From Photobacterium damselae (GTDB lineage Bacteria > Pseudomonadota > Gammaproteobacteria > Enterobacterales > Vibrionaceae): a stretch of DNA of 64,000 nucleotides. This document shows positions 35,974 through 49,628 of this stretch, piece by piece. The notes under the pieces are model-generated. The model was not told where the DNA came from. It saw nothing but the letters and a program-made list of their open reading frames with translations, and did not search any database. The number at the start of each line of letters is the position of its first letter. The stretch's first letter is position 1. Made by a program: the position numbers and the translations under genes. Where the stretch lies: assembly GCF_003026815.1 (NCBI RefSeq), contig NZ_PYOG01000004.1, forward strand, positions 1-64,000, read 5' to 3'.

Positions 35974-36447
35974 TTATGCCTTTTTAATTAATACAACCGC
36001 TTCGCACGCAATGCCTTCTTTACGACCTGTAAAACCTAAACGTTCTGAAGTCGTTGCTTTCACATTCACGTTACTCATCTCGGTTTCAAGATCGTCGGCA
36101 ATAGCCTGACACATAGCTTCAATATGAGGAGTCATTTTAGGGGCTTGAGCAATAATGGTGACATCCACATTACCTAACACATAACCCTTTGCTTTTACTT
36201 TCTTATATACATCACGCAACAAAAAGCGACTGTCTGCCCCTTTCCATTCAGCGTCTGTATCAGGGAAATGACGGCCAATATCACCAGCCCCAATAGCACC
36301 CAGTAATGCATCACAAACAGCGTGTAAAGCGACATCACCATCGGAATGAGCAATCAAACCTTGTTCGTAAGGAATTGCTACTCCACCGATAATGACCGGA
36401 CCTTCGCCACCAAACTTATGTACATCAAAGCCATGACCTATACGCAT
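35974..36447 (-). CDS. ispF: 2-C-methyl-D-erythritol 2,4-cyclodiphosphate synthase
   Basis: Fifth step of the MEP isoprenoid pathway. 157 residues, trimeric zinc enzyme. [10 protein letters not shown] (metal-binding D8-x-H10), the [18 protein letters not shown] signature, and the C-terminal [22 protein letters not shown] that forms the CDP pocket are all present. The start codon overlaps the ispD stop by one base, the common fused-operon arrangement. Confidence 0.97.
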   Translation of the reverse strand: MRIGHGFDVHKFGGEGPVIIGGVAIPYEQGLIAHSDGDVALHAVCDALLGAIGAGDIGRHFPDTDAEWKGADSRFLLRDVYKKVKAKGYVLGNVDVTIIAQAPKMTPHIEAMCQAIADDLETEMSNVNVKATTSERLGFTGRKEGIACEAVVLIKKA

Positions 36448-37154
36448 TATGGCAATTCCTTCATGAGTTGTTCTAAATAAAAACCGGCAAGAGCAAGATC
36501 TTCTGGCTGAGTCACTTTCAAGTTATCAGCTCGACCTTTTACCAGTAAAGGAGCATAGCCGCAGAACTCTAAAGCCGAAGCTTCATCGGTTATTGTCGCG
36601 CCTTGCTCTAAAGCATAGGTTAATGCCGCTTTTAACTGCGCAGCTTTAAACATTTGAGGGGTTAAGGCATGCCATAAATTATTACGATCCACTGTCGAAC
36701 ATATCGTTCCGTGCTCGCTATCTGAGGCCGCCCCTCTTTTCATCGTATCACGAACCGGTGCCGCTAAAATGGCCCCCGATTCACTTAATAGTGCAGCATC
36801 AATCAATTGGGAGAGATCAGAGGTTCGCACACATGGACGTGCCGCATCATGAACCAATACCCAATCATTATCATCCACTACAGCAAGGCCTGAAAAAACA
36901 GAATCTGCACGCTCTGCACCACCATCAACAACGGTGATACGAGGATCTGACGCCAACGGTAAGGTCGGGAAATAAGGATCCCCTGCACTAATGGCAATGA
37001 CGATTCGACCAATACTTGGGTGGCTAAACAATCGATCTACGGTATGCTCTAAAATTGTTTTACCTGCAATTTCAAGATACTGTTTTGGTCGATCTGCTGC
37101 CATTCGGCTGCCAACACCAGCGGCGGGAACAATCGCCGTTAAAGAGAGAGTCAT
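36447..37154 (-). CDS. ispD: 2-C-methyl-D-erythritol 4-phosphate cytidylyltransferase
   Basis: Third step of the MEP pathway, forming CDP-methylerythritol. 235 residues. The nucleotide-binding start [33 protein letters not shown], and the late segment [12 protein letters not shown] with [11 protein letters not shown] are typical. It lies between ftsB and ispF, the conserved order. Confidence 0.97.
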   Translation of the reverse strand: MTLSLTAIVPAAGVGSRMAADRPKQYLEIAGKTILEHTVDRLFSHPSIGRIVIAISAGDPYFPTLPLASDPRITVVDGGAERADSVFSGLAVVDDNDWVLVHDAARPCVRTSDLSQLIDAALLSESGAILAAPVRDTMKRGAASDSEHGTICSTVDRNNLWHALTPQMFKAAQLKAALTYALEQGATITDEASALEFCGYAPLLVKGRADNLKVTQPEDLALAGFYLEQLMKELP

Positions 37155-37196
37155 ATTAAATACGATTATTATTTGATGTTAAATACATGACGGCGA

Positions 37197-37484
37197 TTAA
37201 GAATCGTCATTGTCATCGCCTACAATTCGGAAAAAGGTTTCATTGGGCTTAATTAATCCCAGATCACTACGAGCTCGCTCTTCAACAGCTTCATTACCAC
37301 CATGAAGATCGTTGATCTCTGCATACATCTGCTGGTTTCGTAGCTCTAATTCCGCATTCGCACGCTCTTGGATTTGAATGTTATTTTGTACTGAACGGTA
37401 TTCATCCATGCCATTTTTTCCAGTCCAAAAATCATATTGAAGCCAACACAATAACCCCAGCAGTACAATTGTCAGCAAACGCAT
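37197..37484 (-). CDS. ftsB: Cell division protein FtsB
   Basis: Small bitopic inner-membrane protein of the FtsQLB divisome complex. 95 residues: one N-terminal membrane helix (LLTIVLLGLLCWLQYDFW, about 3-20) and a periplasmic coiled coil (NNIQIQERANAELELRNQQMY...) ending in the conserved EERARSDLGLIKPNETFFRI motif. It lies between eno and ispD as in relatives. Confidence 0.95.
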   Translation of the reverse strand: MRLLTIVLLGLLCWLQYDFWTGKNGMDEYRSVQNNIQIQERANAELELRNQQMYAEINDLHGGNEAVEERARSDLGLIKPNETFFRIVGDDNDDS

Positions 37485-37787
37485 GCGTCTTCCTAATATC
37501 CGCGAAATTTAAGAATAAAAAATGGTTTTGTCTCACAAAGAACAACATGATGAACGTCGATTGATAGATAAAACCACTCTTAGTCAGGTGAGTAATAATC
37601 CCATAAACGAAGTTATGTGACCACAATTATAAGGAGTTAGTTCCTTTGATTGTCAGAGATCCCCTGCAATTAGGTTAAATATCAGCAAAATTATGTTGAT
37701 AACAATAAGTAGCAAGAATAAAAAAACCGCCTCTGTTGAGGCGGTTTATTAATCACAGAGAATAAATCTCTTAAGCTAAGCTAAAAA
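37485..37787. other. ~300-bp intergenic region between eno and ftsB
   Basis: Holds the eno terminator (37721-37747) and, toward ftsB, a TATAAT box on the minus strand (37626-37631) with a CTGACA 19 bp upstream. This is a possible but poorly spaced promoter for ftsB-ispD-ispF-truD. No small gene or RNA element recognised. Confidence 0.5.
37721..37747 (-). terminator. Terminator of eno
   Basis: AAACCGCCTC, loop TGTT, GAGGCGGTTT. On the minus strand the stem is followed by a run of Ts (plus-strand As 37718-37726). Confidence 0.92.
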
Positions 37788-40939
<3,152 letters not shown>

Positions 40940-41045
40940 TCAATTAAGCTAACTAGTCACTCTAATTGCTTATTTTTGCAGCCATTAACCAATAAAAATT
41001 GGCAAATTAGCCTCAACCAAATTCTTTATTACGACCTGTGAAAAA

Positions 41046-41843
41046 TCATTTTAGTTCCATTTTTTTCACAATATTCCATTCTTGGTCTAACTGTTCCAGT
41101 GAACAATTTGAAATTTCCATACCTTTTTCTAGCACATTTTTTTCAACTTTGCGAAATCTGCGCTCAAATTTTTTATTGGCTTTTTGCAGTGCTCGTTCTG
41201 GATTCACATTAAGATGACGACTTAAATTCACTACTGAAAATAGAAGGTCGCCCATCTCCTCTTCAATTCGATTTTGATCAAGGGTGACTTGCTGATATTC
41301 ATCCATCACTTCATCTAACTCTTCGACAACTTTTTCAGCAACAGGTGCCAAACTATCCCAATCAAAACCAAATTGGGCACATCGTTTTTGAATTTTATCG
41401 GCACGAGTAAGGGCTGGCATCGCTAACGGTACATTAGCCAAAATACTATTATCGACAGCTTTATCTGCTCGCTCTTTGGCTTTTTCGGCCTCCCAATTAG
41501 CTTTCACTTCGGCTTCGGATGCAAACTGTTTATTGGCAAAGACATGAGGATGACGACGAGTAAGCTTTTCACAAATTCCGGCAACGACCTCATCAAAATC
41601 AAATAAATCCTGCTCTTTTGCCATTTGGCTATAGAACACAACTTGAAATAATAAATCGCCCAACTCTTCTTTAACATCGAGCCAATTTTGTTTTTCAATC
41701 GCATCAGCCACCTCATACGCCTCTTCAAGAGTATAAGGGACAATAGAATCAAAGCTCTGCTTAATATCCCAAGGACAACCGTCTTTAGGATCACGTAATT
41801 TGGCCATAATAGATAAGAGCTGTTCGATGTCTGAAGATTGCAT
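41046..41843 (-). CDS. mazG: Nucleoside triphosphate pyrophosphohydrolase MazG
   Basis: Hydrolyses NTPs and lowers ppGpp levels. 265 residues from ATG 41843, preferred because AAGGA lies six bases before it and overlaps the alternative ATG at 41849. Two MazG domains: N-terminal CPWDIKQSFDSIVPYTLEEAYEV with EELGDLLFQVVF, and C-terminal EELDEVMDEYQQ with EEMGDLLFSVVNLSRH. Downstream of relA, the conserved neighbour order; functionally linked to it through ppGpp. Confidence 0.95.
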   Translation of the reverse strand: MQSSDIEQLLSIMAKLRDPKDGCPWDIKQSFDSIVPYTLEEAYEVADAIEKQNWLDVKEELGDLLFQVVFYSQMAKEQDLFDFDEVVAGICEKLTRRHPHVFANKQFASEAEVKANWEAEKAKERADKAVDNSILANVPLAMPALTRADKIQKRCAQFGFDWDSLAPVAEKVVEELDEVMDEYQQVTLDQNRIEEEMGDLLFSVVNLSRHLNVNPERALQKANKKFERRFRKVEKNVLEKGMEISNCSLEQLDQEWNIVKKMELK

Positions 41844-41855
41844 AATCATTCCTTA

Positions 41856-41889
41856 AAAACAAAAACGGGCAGCACTGTGGCTACCCGTT
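41856..41889 (-). terminator. Terminator of relA
   Basis: AACGGG (41864-41869) pairs with CCCGTT (41884-41889) around an inner AGC/GCT; on the minus strand a T-rich run follows. It lies between relA and mazG. Confidence 0.8.
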
Positions 41890-41908
41890 ATCTAATTATT
41901 GTTATGTA

Positions 41909-44128
41909 CTAGTATAGACGTTTAGCTTCTGCCACATCTTTAACTTGCTCGATTCGCTTTAAGACTCGACCAAGCACTTCTAAATCGGTTAATTCAAGTT
42001 CAAAGTCCATAATCGACATCTGTTTCTTAAAGTCGATTCGGCTCTTCATCCCAGAAACTTTCACCTTTTCATTAGAAAACGTATTGGTTAAGTCTTTAAT
42101 TAAGCCATTTCGCTCAGAGGCCGTCACTCGAACCGTGATGGTGTAGTTACCGGCATAACCTCCGCCCCATACGGTATCAATGATTCGTTCTGGTGCATGA
42201 TGGCGTAACTCATCTAACTGTTCACAATCACTACGGTGTACTGAAATACCCCGACCTTGAGTGACAAATCCTTGAATATCATCACCTGGAATTGGCTGAC
42301 AGCAACGCGCTAAGTGCGTCATTAGGTTATCAACCCCTTCGACAACCACCGCATCACGTTGTGGTTTCTTGGCGGTTCGAGCTTTTACCTCTGTCAATTT
42401 CTCCAACAATTGCTGATCTTCTTCTTCAGCAGTTGGTTTATTTACCAGGGCATTAATATGGTTGATAACTTGATTGATTCGGACATCACCACTACCGATG
42501 CCGGCAAACAGTTCATCTGGCGTTTTCACATTAAAACGCTTAATCGCATACGCTTCCGCATCTTTTAATGTTGCACCAATTTTGGCTAACTCTTGCTCAA
42601 GAATTTCACGGCCAGCAATGATGTTTTTATCGCGATCTTGTTTACGGAACCAAGCATGAACCTTAGCTCGGGCTCGACTCGAATTAACAAAGCCTAAGTT
42701 AGGGTTTAACCAGTCGCGCGATGGGTTGGGCTCTTTTTGGGTGATAATTTCAACCTGATCCCCCATCTGTAGGTGATATGTGAAAGGTACAATACGCCCT
42801 TCGACTTTAGCACCAATACAGCGGTGTCCCACTTCAGAGTGGATGTGATAAGCAAAATCTAATGGCGTTGCATTAAGCGGTAAGTCAACGACATCTCCCT
42901 TGGGAGTAAAAGCATACACGCGATCATCAAACACCTGACTGCGTAACTCGTCAAGCATGTCTCCAGAGTCTGACATCTCCTCTTGCCATGCTAGAAGCTT
43001 ACGTAGCCAGTTAATTTTCTCATCATACGCAGACTTAGCACCCGAAGATGATCCTTCTTTGTATTTCCAGTGTGCCGCTACACCCAATTCAGACTCTTCA
43101 TGCATCTGTTTGGTGCGGATCTGAATCTCAATGGTTTTGCCTTCTGGGCCTAACACTACCGTATGAATTGATTGGTAACCATTCGGTTTTGGGTTAGCCA
43201 CATAGTCATCAAATTCTTTTGGTAGATGACGATATTTGGTATGTACAACCCCGAGCGCGGCATAACAATCTTGCAATTGATCAGCAATAATACGCACCGC
43301 ACGAACATCAAACAGTTCATCAAAGGCCAAGTTTTTCTTCTGCATCTTACGCCAGATACTATAGATATGCTTAGGTCGGCCTTGCACTTCGGCTTTAATA
43401 TTTGAAGCTTTCATGGCTTCAGATAAATCAGTCACAAAGTGAGTAATGTAGTTTTCACGATCGATACGTCGCTCAGATAACTGCTTTGCTATCTGCTTAT
43501 AGGTATCTGGGTGTTGATAGCGAAAAGCGTAGTCTTCAATTTCCCATTTGAGCTGACCGATACCTAAGCGATTTGCTAACGGCGCATAGATATTGGCACA
43601 CTCTTGTGCTGCAGTACGACGAACAGCATCTTCTTCATCTTTGACTTCGCGAAGATGACAAATACGTTCGGCTAATTTAATCACTACGCAGCGAAAATCA
43701 TCCACCATCGACAACAACATGCGACGAATATTATCAACTTGTCCAGGTTGTGCCGTTTCTTCAGTGGTTGATTTTAGTTGGCTAATGGCGCACATCTGCT
43801 CAACGCCAACAACCATATGAGAAATTGTAATGCCATAGTCTTCAGTTAAAGCTTCGTGGCTATATAACCCCGCTTCAACCAAAGGAAATAGCATCGCAGC
43901 GACCAGTGTATCGGCATCCATACTTAGGGTAACTAAGATTTCTACCATTTCGCGACCGCGCCATAACAATAACGCGGCTGACTCTTCCTCTGTCACCAAG
44001 CTTAAACATCGCTCATAAGTAGACTTAATTTGCTCTGCCGTTGCCGGCTCTTGCTGCAAACTATCAACCCATACAGCTAATTCAAACTTGGAATTTTCCT
44101 TTAAATGCGCCCCACGAACTGCGACCAT
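41909..44128 (-). CDS. relA: GTP pyrophosphokinase RelA
   Basis: Ribosome-associated (p)ppGpp synthetase of the stringent response. 739 residues. The N-terminal HD region is degenerate (AAMLFPLVEAG in place of His-Asp), as in RelA as opposed to SpoT. The synthetase domain has RPKHIYSIWRKMQKK and VANPKPNGYQSIHTVVLGP; then the TGS domain (DRVYAFTPKGDVVDLPLNATPLDFAY), a zinc-finger/helical region (ARCCQPIPGDDIQGFVTQGRG) and a C-terminal ACT/RRM domain. Between rlmD and mazG. Confidence 0.97.
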   Translation of the reverse strand: MVAVRGAHLKENSKFELAVWVDSLQQEPATAEQIKSTYERCLSLVTEEESAALLLWRGREMVEILVTLSMDADTLVAAMLFPLVEAGLYSHEALTEDYGITISHMVVGVEQMCAISQLKSTTEETAQPGQVDNIRRMLLSMVDDFRCVVIKLAERICHLREVKDEEDAVRRTAAQECANIYAPLANRLGIGQLKWEIEDYAFRYQHPDTYKQIAKQLSERRIDRENYITHFVTDLSEAMKASNIKAEVQGRPKHIYSIWRKMQKKNLAFDELFDVRAVRIIADQLQDCYAALGVVHTKYRHLPKEFDDYVANPKPNGYQSIHTVVLGPEGKTIEIQIRTKQMHEESELGVAAHWKYKEGSSSGAKSAYDEKINWLRKLLAWQEEMSDSGDMLDELRSQVFDDRVYAFTPKGDVVDLPLNATPLDFAYHIHSEVGHRCIGAKVEGRIVPFTYHLQMGDQVEIITQKEPNPSRDWLNPNLGFVNSSRARAKVHAWFRKQDRDKNIIAGREILEQELAKIGATLKDAEAYAIKRFNVKTPDELFAGIGSGDVRINQVINHINALVNKPTAEEEDQQLLEKLTEVKARTAKKPQRDAVVVEGVDNLMTHLARCCQPIPGDDIQGFVTQGRGISVHRSDCEQLDELRHHAPERIIDTVWGGGYAGNYTITVRVTASERNGLIKDLTNTFSNEKVKVSGMKSRIDFKKQMSIMDFELELTDLEVLGRVLKRIEQVKDVAEAKRLY

Positions 44129-44190
44129 TTTTCTATCCTGCTATCTTCTAAAATAGTGAAAACACGCCGTTCTGATACTGTTGTTTATTA

Positions 44191-45516
44191 TTACTTAGAA
44201 CGAACAAATAACGCCATTGACTCTAAATGTCCGGTGTGAGGGAACATATCCATCATACCCAATTGAGTTAGCTGATACCCTTTATGCAAAAGTATCTGAC
44301 TATCACGAGCCAATGTTGCTGGATTACATGACACATAGACCACTTTTTCTGGAGCAAGTTTAACTACGTGTTCCATTACACCTGCAGCGCCAGCACGAGC
44401 AGGGTCGAGTAAAATCTTGTTAAATGGCTTCTTTGCCCAACTAAACTCAGTCACATCCTGTTCTAAGTTAGCTTGGAAAAACGCCGCATTATTGATTTGA
44501 TTATATTGAGCATTGTCTTGTGCACGATGAACCATTTCATCAACACCTTCAACACCTACCAGTGTGTTTGCTCGTTTTGCCAGCGGTAAACTAAAATTAC
44601 CTAAGCCACAAAATAGATCTAACACACGGTCATCAGCTTGAACATCTAGCCAATCTATTGCTTGCTTAACCATTGCAATATTGACGTCACGATTGACTTG
44701 AATAAAGTCTTTTGGTGAAAAATATAACTTTTGGCAGTCTAATTCATAATACGGGCGATCACCAAAAATCTGCTCAATTGAGTCTGCTGTTGGGGCCATA
44801 AACAACATAATTTGCTGGGATTTTGCAAACTCAAGTAGCTTACTCATATCAGCATCAGAGAAAGGTTGCAGATGACGAATCATCACCACTCGACCATTAT
44901 CCGCTTCTACCAATTCCACATGGCCTAAGTGTTTACGCCCTTTTAAACTGTTTAATAGCTCGCGCAATACAGGTAACAGTTCATTTAGTGATTGAGCAAG
45001 AACCATGCATTGCGGCACATCTACAATCTCTTTACTCTGCTTTTTACGGAAGCCAAACTGCAATTGACCGCGATTATCTAACCGGATACCAAATCGAGCA
45101 CAGCGGCGATAGTGCGTATCGGGACCGACAATCGGTTTAGCCTGAGTAATTGCTTGATCAGCCCCGGCAAACTTAGTCATTAACTCAGTTAACGATTGCT
45201 GCTTGGCCGTAACCTGACCTTGATGAGATAAATGCTGCAAGTTACAGCCACCGCACTGGTCATAGATAGGACATTGAGGTTTAATACGCGCCTGACTATC
45301 AGTTAAACGCTTTATCACGCGGGCACGCGCATATTGCTTTTTATCTTCAGTGAACTGAACAACCGCACTTTCACCTGGAAGTACTCCCTCAACAAAAACA
45401 GGTTTATTGTTGAGATGGCCGATACCCGCTCCTAGATGGTCAAGGCGAGTAATGGTAATTTCCTTATGTTTAGTATCGGTAATTTTACGTTTTTGAGGCT
45501 TAAAAAAGCGTGCCAT
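44191..45516 (-). CDS. rlmD: 23S rRNA (uracil-1939-C5)-methyltransferase RlmD
   Basis: Methylates U1939 of 23S rRNA with SAM. 441 residues: N-terminal TRAM domain (ITITRLDHLGAGIGHLNNKPVFVEGVLPGE), the Fe-S cysteines CPIYDQCGGCNLQHLSH, motif I VLDLFCGLGNFSLPLA, and the catalytic Cys in KVVYVSCNPATLARD. Divergent from barA, upstream of relA, matching relatives. Confidence 0.97.
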   Translation of the reverse strand: MARFFKPQKRKITDTKHKEITITRLDHLGAGIGHLNNKPVFVEGVLPGESAVVQFTEDKKQYARARVIKRLTDSQARIKPQCPIYDQCGGCNLQHLSHQGQVTAKQQSLTELMTKFAGADQAITQAKPIVGPDTHYRRCARFGIRLDNRGQLQFGFRKKQSKEIVDVPQCMVLAQSLNELLPVLRELLNSLKGRKHLGHVELVEADNGRVVMIRHLQPFSDADMSKLLEFAKSQQIMLFMAPTADSIEQIFGDRPYYELDCQKLYFSPKDFIQVNRDVNIAMVKQAIDWLDVQADDRVLDLFCGLGNFSLPLAKRANTLVGVEGVDEMVHRAQDNAQYNQINNAAFFQANLEQDVTEFSWAKKPFNKILLDPARAGAAGVMEHVVKLAPEKVVYVSCNPATLARDSQILLHKGYQLTQLGMMDMFPHTGHLESMALFVRSK

Positions 45517-45637
45517 AGTGTTTTGCTCACTGTTCAGACATTGAGTGTTTGTCGAATGGCCCTTGATTCTTTAAGCTAAGGGCCTCTAATGGGCGACAAT
45601 TCTCCCACAGAATCGCATTCTTGTAATTAAGAGAACC

Positions 45638-48403
45638 ATGACCAGATACGGACTTCGTGCTCGGGTTTTTACCCTAACATTAGCACCCACACTGATTATA
45701 GGCTTGTTATTAAGTGCCTTTTTTACCCTGAGTCGCTATCAGGATCTTGAGCACCAATTAATATCAACAGGCACCAGTATTATTGAGCCGTTGGCGATCT
45801 CCGCAGAATATGGCATGACAGACAAAAACCGCGAAGCAGTTCGTCGTCTGATCAGCTATGCCCATCGCAAACATTCTAACATAGTCCGCAGTATTGCGGT
45901 GTTTGATGCGCATAATCAGCTCTTCGTCACTTCTAATTTCCATCGCAATTTTGAAGCGCTGATGTATCCACCTGATAAACCAATCCCCCCATTATTGGAA
46001 ACGGAGTTGCGCGACAATGCTTTAATTATGCGAGCCCCGATTCTAACCGAAGGGCAATTTGGTCCCCATGCAGATCCTAGCTTACGAGGCACACCACTTG
46101 GCTATATCTCGCTTGAATTAGATCTTAGCGCACTACGATTACAGCAATATCAAGAGGTCTTTACGGCTTTAATGGTCTTGTTATTAGGGCTAACCTTATC
46201 ATCGCTATTTGCCTATCGTTTGATGCAAGATGTGACTCGCCCTATTTCTCATATGGTTAGTGTGGTTGACCGTATTCGTCGCGGCCATTTAGATATTCGA
46301 ATTGAAGGCCGATTACTGGGTGAATTAGACACACTAAAAAATGGCATCAATGCAATGGCAATTTCATTGTCTGAATACCATGTAGAGATGCAACAAAGTA
46401 TCGATCAGGCAACATCCGATCTTCGAGAAACCTTAGAGCAATTAGAAATCCAAAACGTTGAGCTTGATATTGCGAAAAAACGAGCACAAGAAGCGGCCCG
46501 AGTAAAATCAGAATTCTTGGCCAATATGTCACACGAACTTCGAACGCCACTCAATGGTGTGCTGGGCTTTACTCGCCAGATGCTAAAAACGCGACTCAAC
46601 CCAAGTCAGCAAGACTATCTGCTTACCATTGAAAAATCGGCCAATAATCTCTTAACCATCATTAATGATATTTTGGACTTCTCTAAACTCGAAGCGGGTA
46701 AACTATTACTGGAAAATATCCCATTTGATTTTGCTGAATCCTTAGATGAAGTCATGCGCCTTCTGGCCCCGACAGCCCATGAGAAAGGATTAGAGCTTAC
46801 CTTAAAAGTCGATGATCGCATTCCACCAAGTCTTATTGGTGATGCCCTACGTATTCAGCAAGTGTTGACCAACTTAATTGGCAATGCGGTGAAGTTTACC
46901 GAACGTGGCAATATTGATGTCACAGTAGAGCTCAAATCAGACAAAGATGATGAAGGGATTGAGCTGCAGTTTATGGTGCGAGATACCGGTATTGGTATTT
47001 CTGAACGACAGCAAGCGCAACTGTTCCAAGCCTTTAGTCAAGCAGATGCCAGCATTTCACGTCGCTATGGCGGCACAGGATTAGGATTGGTTATTACTCA
47101 AAAACTGGTCTCTCAAATGGGTGGTGAAGTGAGTCTAACCAGTCGTTTGCATCAAGGATCAACCTTCTGGTTTACTGTCCGCCTAACCAAAACTGATTTG
47201 CCTGTATCACAACTTATTGATACTTCATCACTTAGTGGTAAAAAAGTACTACTGATTGAGCCGAACATGCAGGCAGCATCTGTGATACAACAGCGCTTAA
47301 TTAATGTGGGAGTTCATGTTACCTACCGCTCTGTTATGCCAGAAGATGTGGAACGCCACGATTACACCCTATTGTGTTTATCACCTGGTGAACAACCACC
47401 GATTGCAACATTAATCGACCAAGTCTTTAAGGCTGAACAAATGACCGATAACGTCATTGTCTGCCTACCAACAACAGAGCTGGCGCTATCTGAGCGTTTG
47501 GTGAATGCGGGAGTGAGCGCCTGCTTAGGTAAGCCATTAAGTCAGCGCCGACTGTTTGAAGTGATGTGTGGTGATAATGAGCAGATGGAACCTGAACAGC
47601 CACTACTTCCAGAACCGGCTAGCCCAATTCAACCTCTTACTGTGATGGCTGTGGATGATAACACAGCTAACCTTAAGCTTATCTCTGCCCTTTTATGTGA
47701 ACGAGTAGAAACCGTCATTACGGCAACCGGTGGTCGCAAAGCTGTTGAGTATGCAAAACAGAAAGCCTTTGATCTTATCTTTATGGATATTCAAATGCCT
47801 GAAATGGATGGGGTTACCGCATGCCAGCAGATTCACGATACCGAACTCAACCGCACCACGCCAGTTATTGCAGTAACGGCCCATGCGATGGCCGGTGAAA
47901 GAGAGCGCTTAATTAACGCTGGAATGGATGACTACCTCACCAAGCCGATTGAAGAGCACATTCTACAACAAGTATTGGGACGCTGGATTGCTCCTATTGA
48001 ATCTCAAATAGAGCCTCAAGCTTTAATTGCGCCATTACCGACATCGGTTGAGTCAGTACCCAAACAAGATATCAGTTTTGATTGGGATCTGGCTCTAAAA
48101 CAAGCGGCAGGCAAAGAAGATCTTGCTCGCGATATGATTCAGATGCTGCTTGATTTTATGCCTGAAGTTGAAATGTTGGTTAATGAAGCCTTAGATGGCA
48201 AAGAGGTCGATCTCTGGCCTCCAATTCATAAATTGCACGGCAGCTGTGCCTATAGTGGAGTGCCACGATTAAAAAATCTCTGTCACACCATAGAAACAGC
48301 TCTTAAAGGCAACGCATCGAATGAAGATATTGAACCAGAGTTGTTTGAGTTAGTCGATGAAATGGAAAATGTGGTCCGCGCTTCCAAAGCTTATCGGACT
48401 TAA
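45638..48403 (+). CDS. barA: Hybrid sensor histidine kinase BarA
   Basis: Inner-membrane sensor that phosphorylates UvrY/VarA and so induces the small RNAs that titrate CsrA. 921 residues: membrane helix near 13-33, periplasmic sensor domain, second membrane helix (about 172-192), HAMP, dimerisation domain with SHELRTPLNGVLGF (His near 302), HATPase with N/G boxes (TNLIGNAVKFTERG, GTGLGLVIT), a receiver-like degenerate segment, a receiver (AVDDNTANLKLI...FMDIQMPEMDG...TKPIEE) and a C-terminal HPt domain (IHKLHGSCAYSGV). Complete tripartite phosphorelay. Divergent from rlmD. Confidence 0.96.
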   Translation: MTRYGLRARVFTLTLAPTLIIGLLLSAFFTLSRYQDLEHQLISTGTSIIEPLAISAEYGMTDKNREAVRRLISYAHRKHSNIVRSIAVFDAHNQLFVTSNFHRNFEALMYPPDKPIPPLLETELRDNALIMRAPILTEGQFGPHADPSLRGTPLGYISLELDLSALRLQQYQEVFTALMVLLLGLTLSSLFAYRLMQDVTRPISHMVSVVDRIRRGHLDIRIEGRLLGELDTLKNGINAMAISLSEYHVEMQQSIDQATSDLRETLEQLEIQNVELDIAKKRAQEAARVKSEFLANMSHELRTPLNGVLGFTRQMLKTRLNPSQQDYLLTIEKSANNLLTIINDILDFSKLEAGKLLLENIPFDFAESLDEVMRLLAPTAHEKGLELTLKVDDRIPPSLIGDALRIQQVLTNLIGNAVKFTERGNIDVTVELKSDKDDEGIELQFMVRDTGIGISERQQAQLFQAFSQADASISRRYGGTGLGLVITQKLVSQMGGEVSLTSRLHQGSTFWFTVRLTKTDLPVSQLIDTSSLSGKKVLLIEPNMQAASVIQQRLINVGVHVTYRSVMPEDVERHDYTLLCLSPGEQPPIATLIDQVFKAEQMTDNVIVCLPTTELALSERLVNAGVSACLGKPLSQRRLFEVMCGDNEQMEPEQPLLPEPASPIQPLTVMAVDDNTANLKLISALLCERVETVITATGGRKAVEYAKQKAFDLIFMDIQMPEMDGVTACQQIHDTELNRTTPVIAVTAHAMAGERERLINAGMDDYLTKPIEEHILQQVLGRWIAPIESQIEPQALIAPLPTSVESVPKQDISFDWDLALKQAAGKEDLARDMIQMLLDFMPEVEMLVNEALDGKEVDLWPPIHKLHGSCAYSGVPRLKNLCHTIETALKGNASNEDIEPELFELVDEMENVVRASKAYRT

Positions 48404-48435
48404 TTCTAATTTATTGTTTTAATAGCTTAACAACA

Positions 48436-48477
48436 AAAAAACGAGTACTTACCGATAATAGGAAGTACTCGTTTTTT
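48436..48477. terminator. Bidirectional terminator between barA and acpS
   Basis: AAAACGAGTACTT and AAGTACTCGTTTT form a perfect 13-bp stem with a 12-nt loop; A-run on one side and T-run on the other serve both convergent genes. Confidence 0.92.
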
Positions 48478-48516
48478 ATTGGCTGGGAACAAAAAGCGCA
48501 AACTAACCAGGAAATT

Positions 48517-48897
48517 TCAGCACTCTAAAATAACCGTTGCTACCGCATAATGACGCTCATCAGCAATGGTTAAATGAACGTGGTTAACCAAACGTTGTTG
48601 AGCAAACTTCTGTGCTTGCCCGGTTAGGTTTAGTAACGGCTTACCGAACTCATCATGACCAACTTCAAAGTCTTGAAAACTCACGCCCGCGGCAATACCC
48701 GTTCCTAACGCTTTAGCCGCCGCTTCTTTTACCGCAAAACGTTTAGCAAGAAATCGTTCTGGACGTTTGGTTTGACTCAGCTCGATTAATTCACTGGCAG
48801 TTAGAATGCGCTCAGCAAAGGCCAGCCCCTGTCGTTGCCATACTTTCGCCACTCGCTCAATTTCAGCGATATCGGTTCCCAGTCCAACAATAGCCAT
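48517..48897 (-). CDS. acpS: Holo-[acyl-carrier-protein] synthase
   Basis: Transfers 4'-phosphopantetheine from CoA to ACP. 126 residues. [12 protein letters not shown] (metal-binding Asp9) and the signature [21 protein letters not shown] (Glu in KEAAAK) are present, with [18 protein letters not shown] near the end. Its start overlaps the pdxJ stop by one base; last gene of the lepA-lepB-rnc-era-recO-pdxJ-acpS run. Confidence 0.97.
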   Translation of the reverse strand: MAIVGLGTDIAEIERVAKVWQRQGLAFAERILTASELIELSQTKRPERFLAKRFAVKEAAAKALGTGIAAGVSFQDFEVGHDEFGKPLLNLTGQAQKFAQQRLVNHVHLTIADERHYAVATVILEC

Positions 48898-49628
48898 TAG
48901 CGACGTGCATCCAACATCAATTGACGCATATCTGCAACCGCGGTGCTTAAACCATCAAACAGAGCTCGTCCCATAATAGAGTGACCAATATTAAGTTCAT
49001 ATAGCTCAGGAATTGCAGCAATGGCCGATACATTATGATAAGTAAGACCATGCCCAGCATTGACTTTAATACCGAGATCAGCGGCATAACTGGCAGCTGC
49101 AGCTATCTTTTTCAACTCAGCTAACTGCTCGCATTCATTGGTTGCATCGGCATAATGGCCAGTATGAAGCTCAATAAATGGCGCACCACACGCTTTTGCC
49201 GCATCAATTTGCAAACGATCTGCGTCGATAAATAGAGAAACTTTAATACCAGCTGCGGTTAGTTTTTCTGTCGCAGATTTCACTTTCTCAAGTTGGCCAG
49301 CAACATCTAATCCACCTTCGGTTGTCAACTCTTCACGTTTTTCTGGGACTAGACAGACATATTCAGGCTTTATTTCTAATGCAATGGCAACCATCTCATC
49401 GGTAACCGCCATTTCAAGATTCATGCGAGTCTGAATGGTTTCTCGTAAAATACGCACATCGCGATCGGTAATATGACGGCGATCTTCTCGCAAGTGAACG
49501 GTAATACCATCGGCGCCAGCACGCTCTGCAATTTCCGCTGCATGAACTGGATCTGGGTAACGTGTACCGCGGGCATTACGAAGAGTGGCGACGTGATCAA
49601 TATTAACGCCAAGAAGAATGTGGCTCAT
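48897..49628 (-). CDS. pdxJ: Pyridoxine 5'-phosphate synthase
   Basis: Final ring-closing step of pyridoxal phosphate synthesis. 243 residues in a TIM barrel: [39 protein letters not shown], the catalytic Glu region [19 protein letters not shown], and [13 protein letters not shown] with [15 protein letters not shown]. Start overlaps the recO stop by 4 bp. Confidence 0.97.
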   Translation of the reverse strand: MSHILLGVNIDHVATLRNARGTRYPDPVHAAEIAERAGADGITVHLREDRRHITDRDVRILRETIQTRMNLEMAVTDEMVAIALEIKPEYVCLVPEKREELTTEGGLDVAGQLEKVKSATEKLTAAGIKVSLFIDADRLQIDAAKACGAPFIELHTGHYADATNECEQLAELKKIAAAASYAADLGIKVNAGHGLTYHNVSAIAAIPELYELNIGHSIMGRALFDGLSTAVADMRQLMLDARR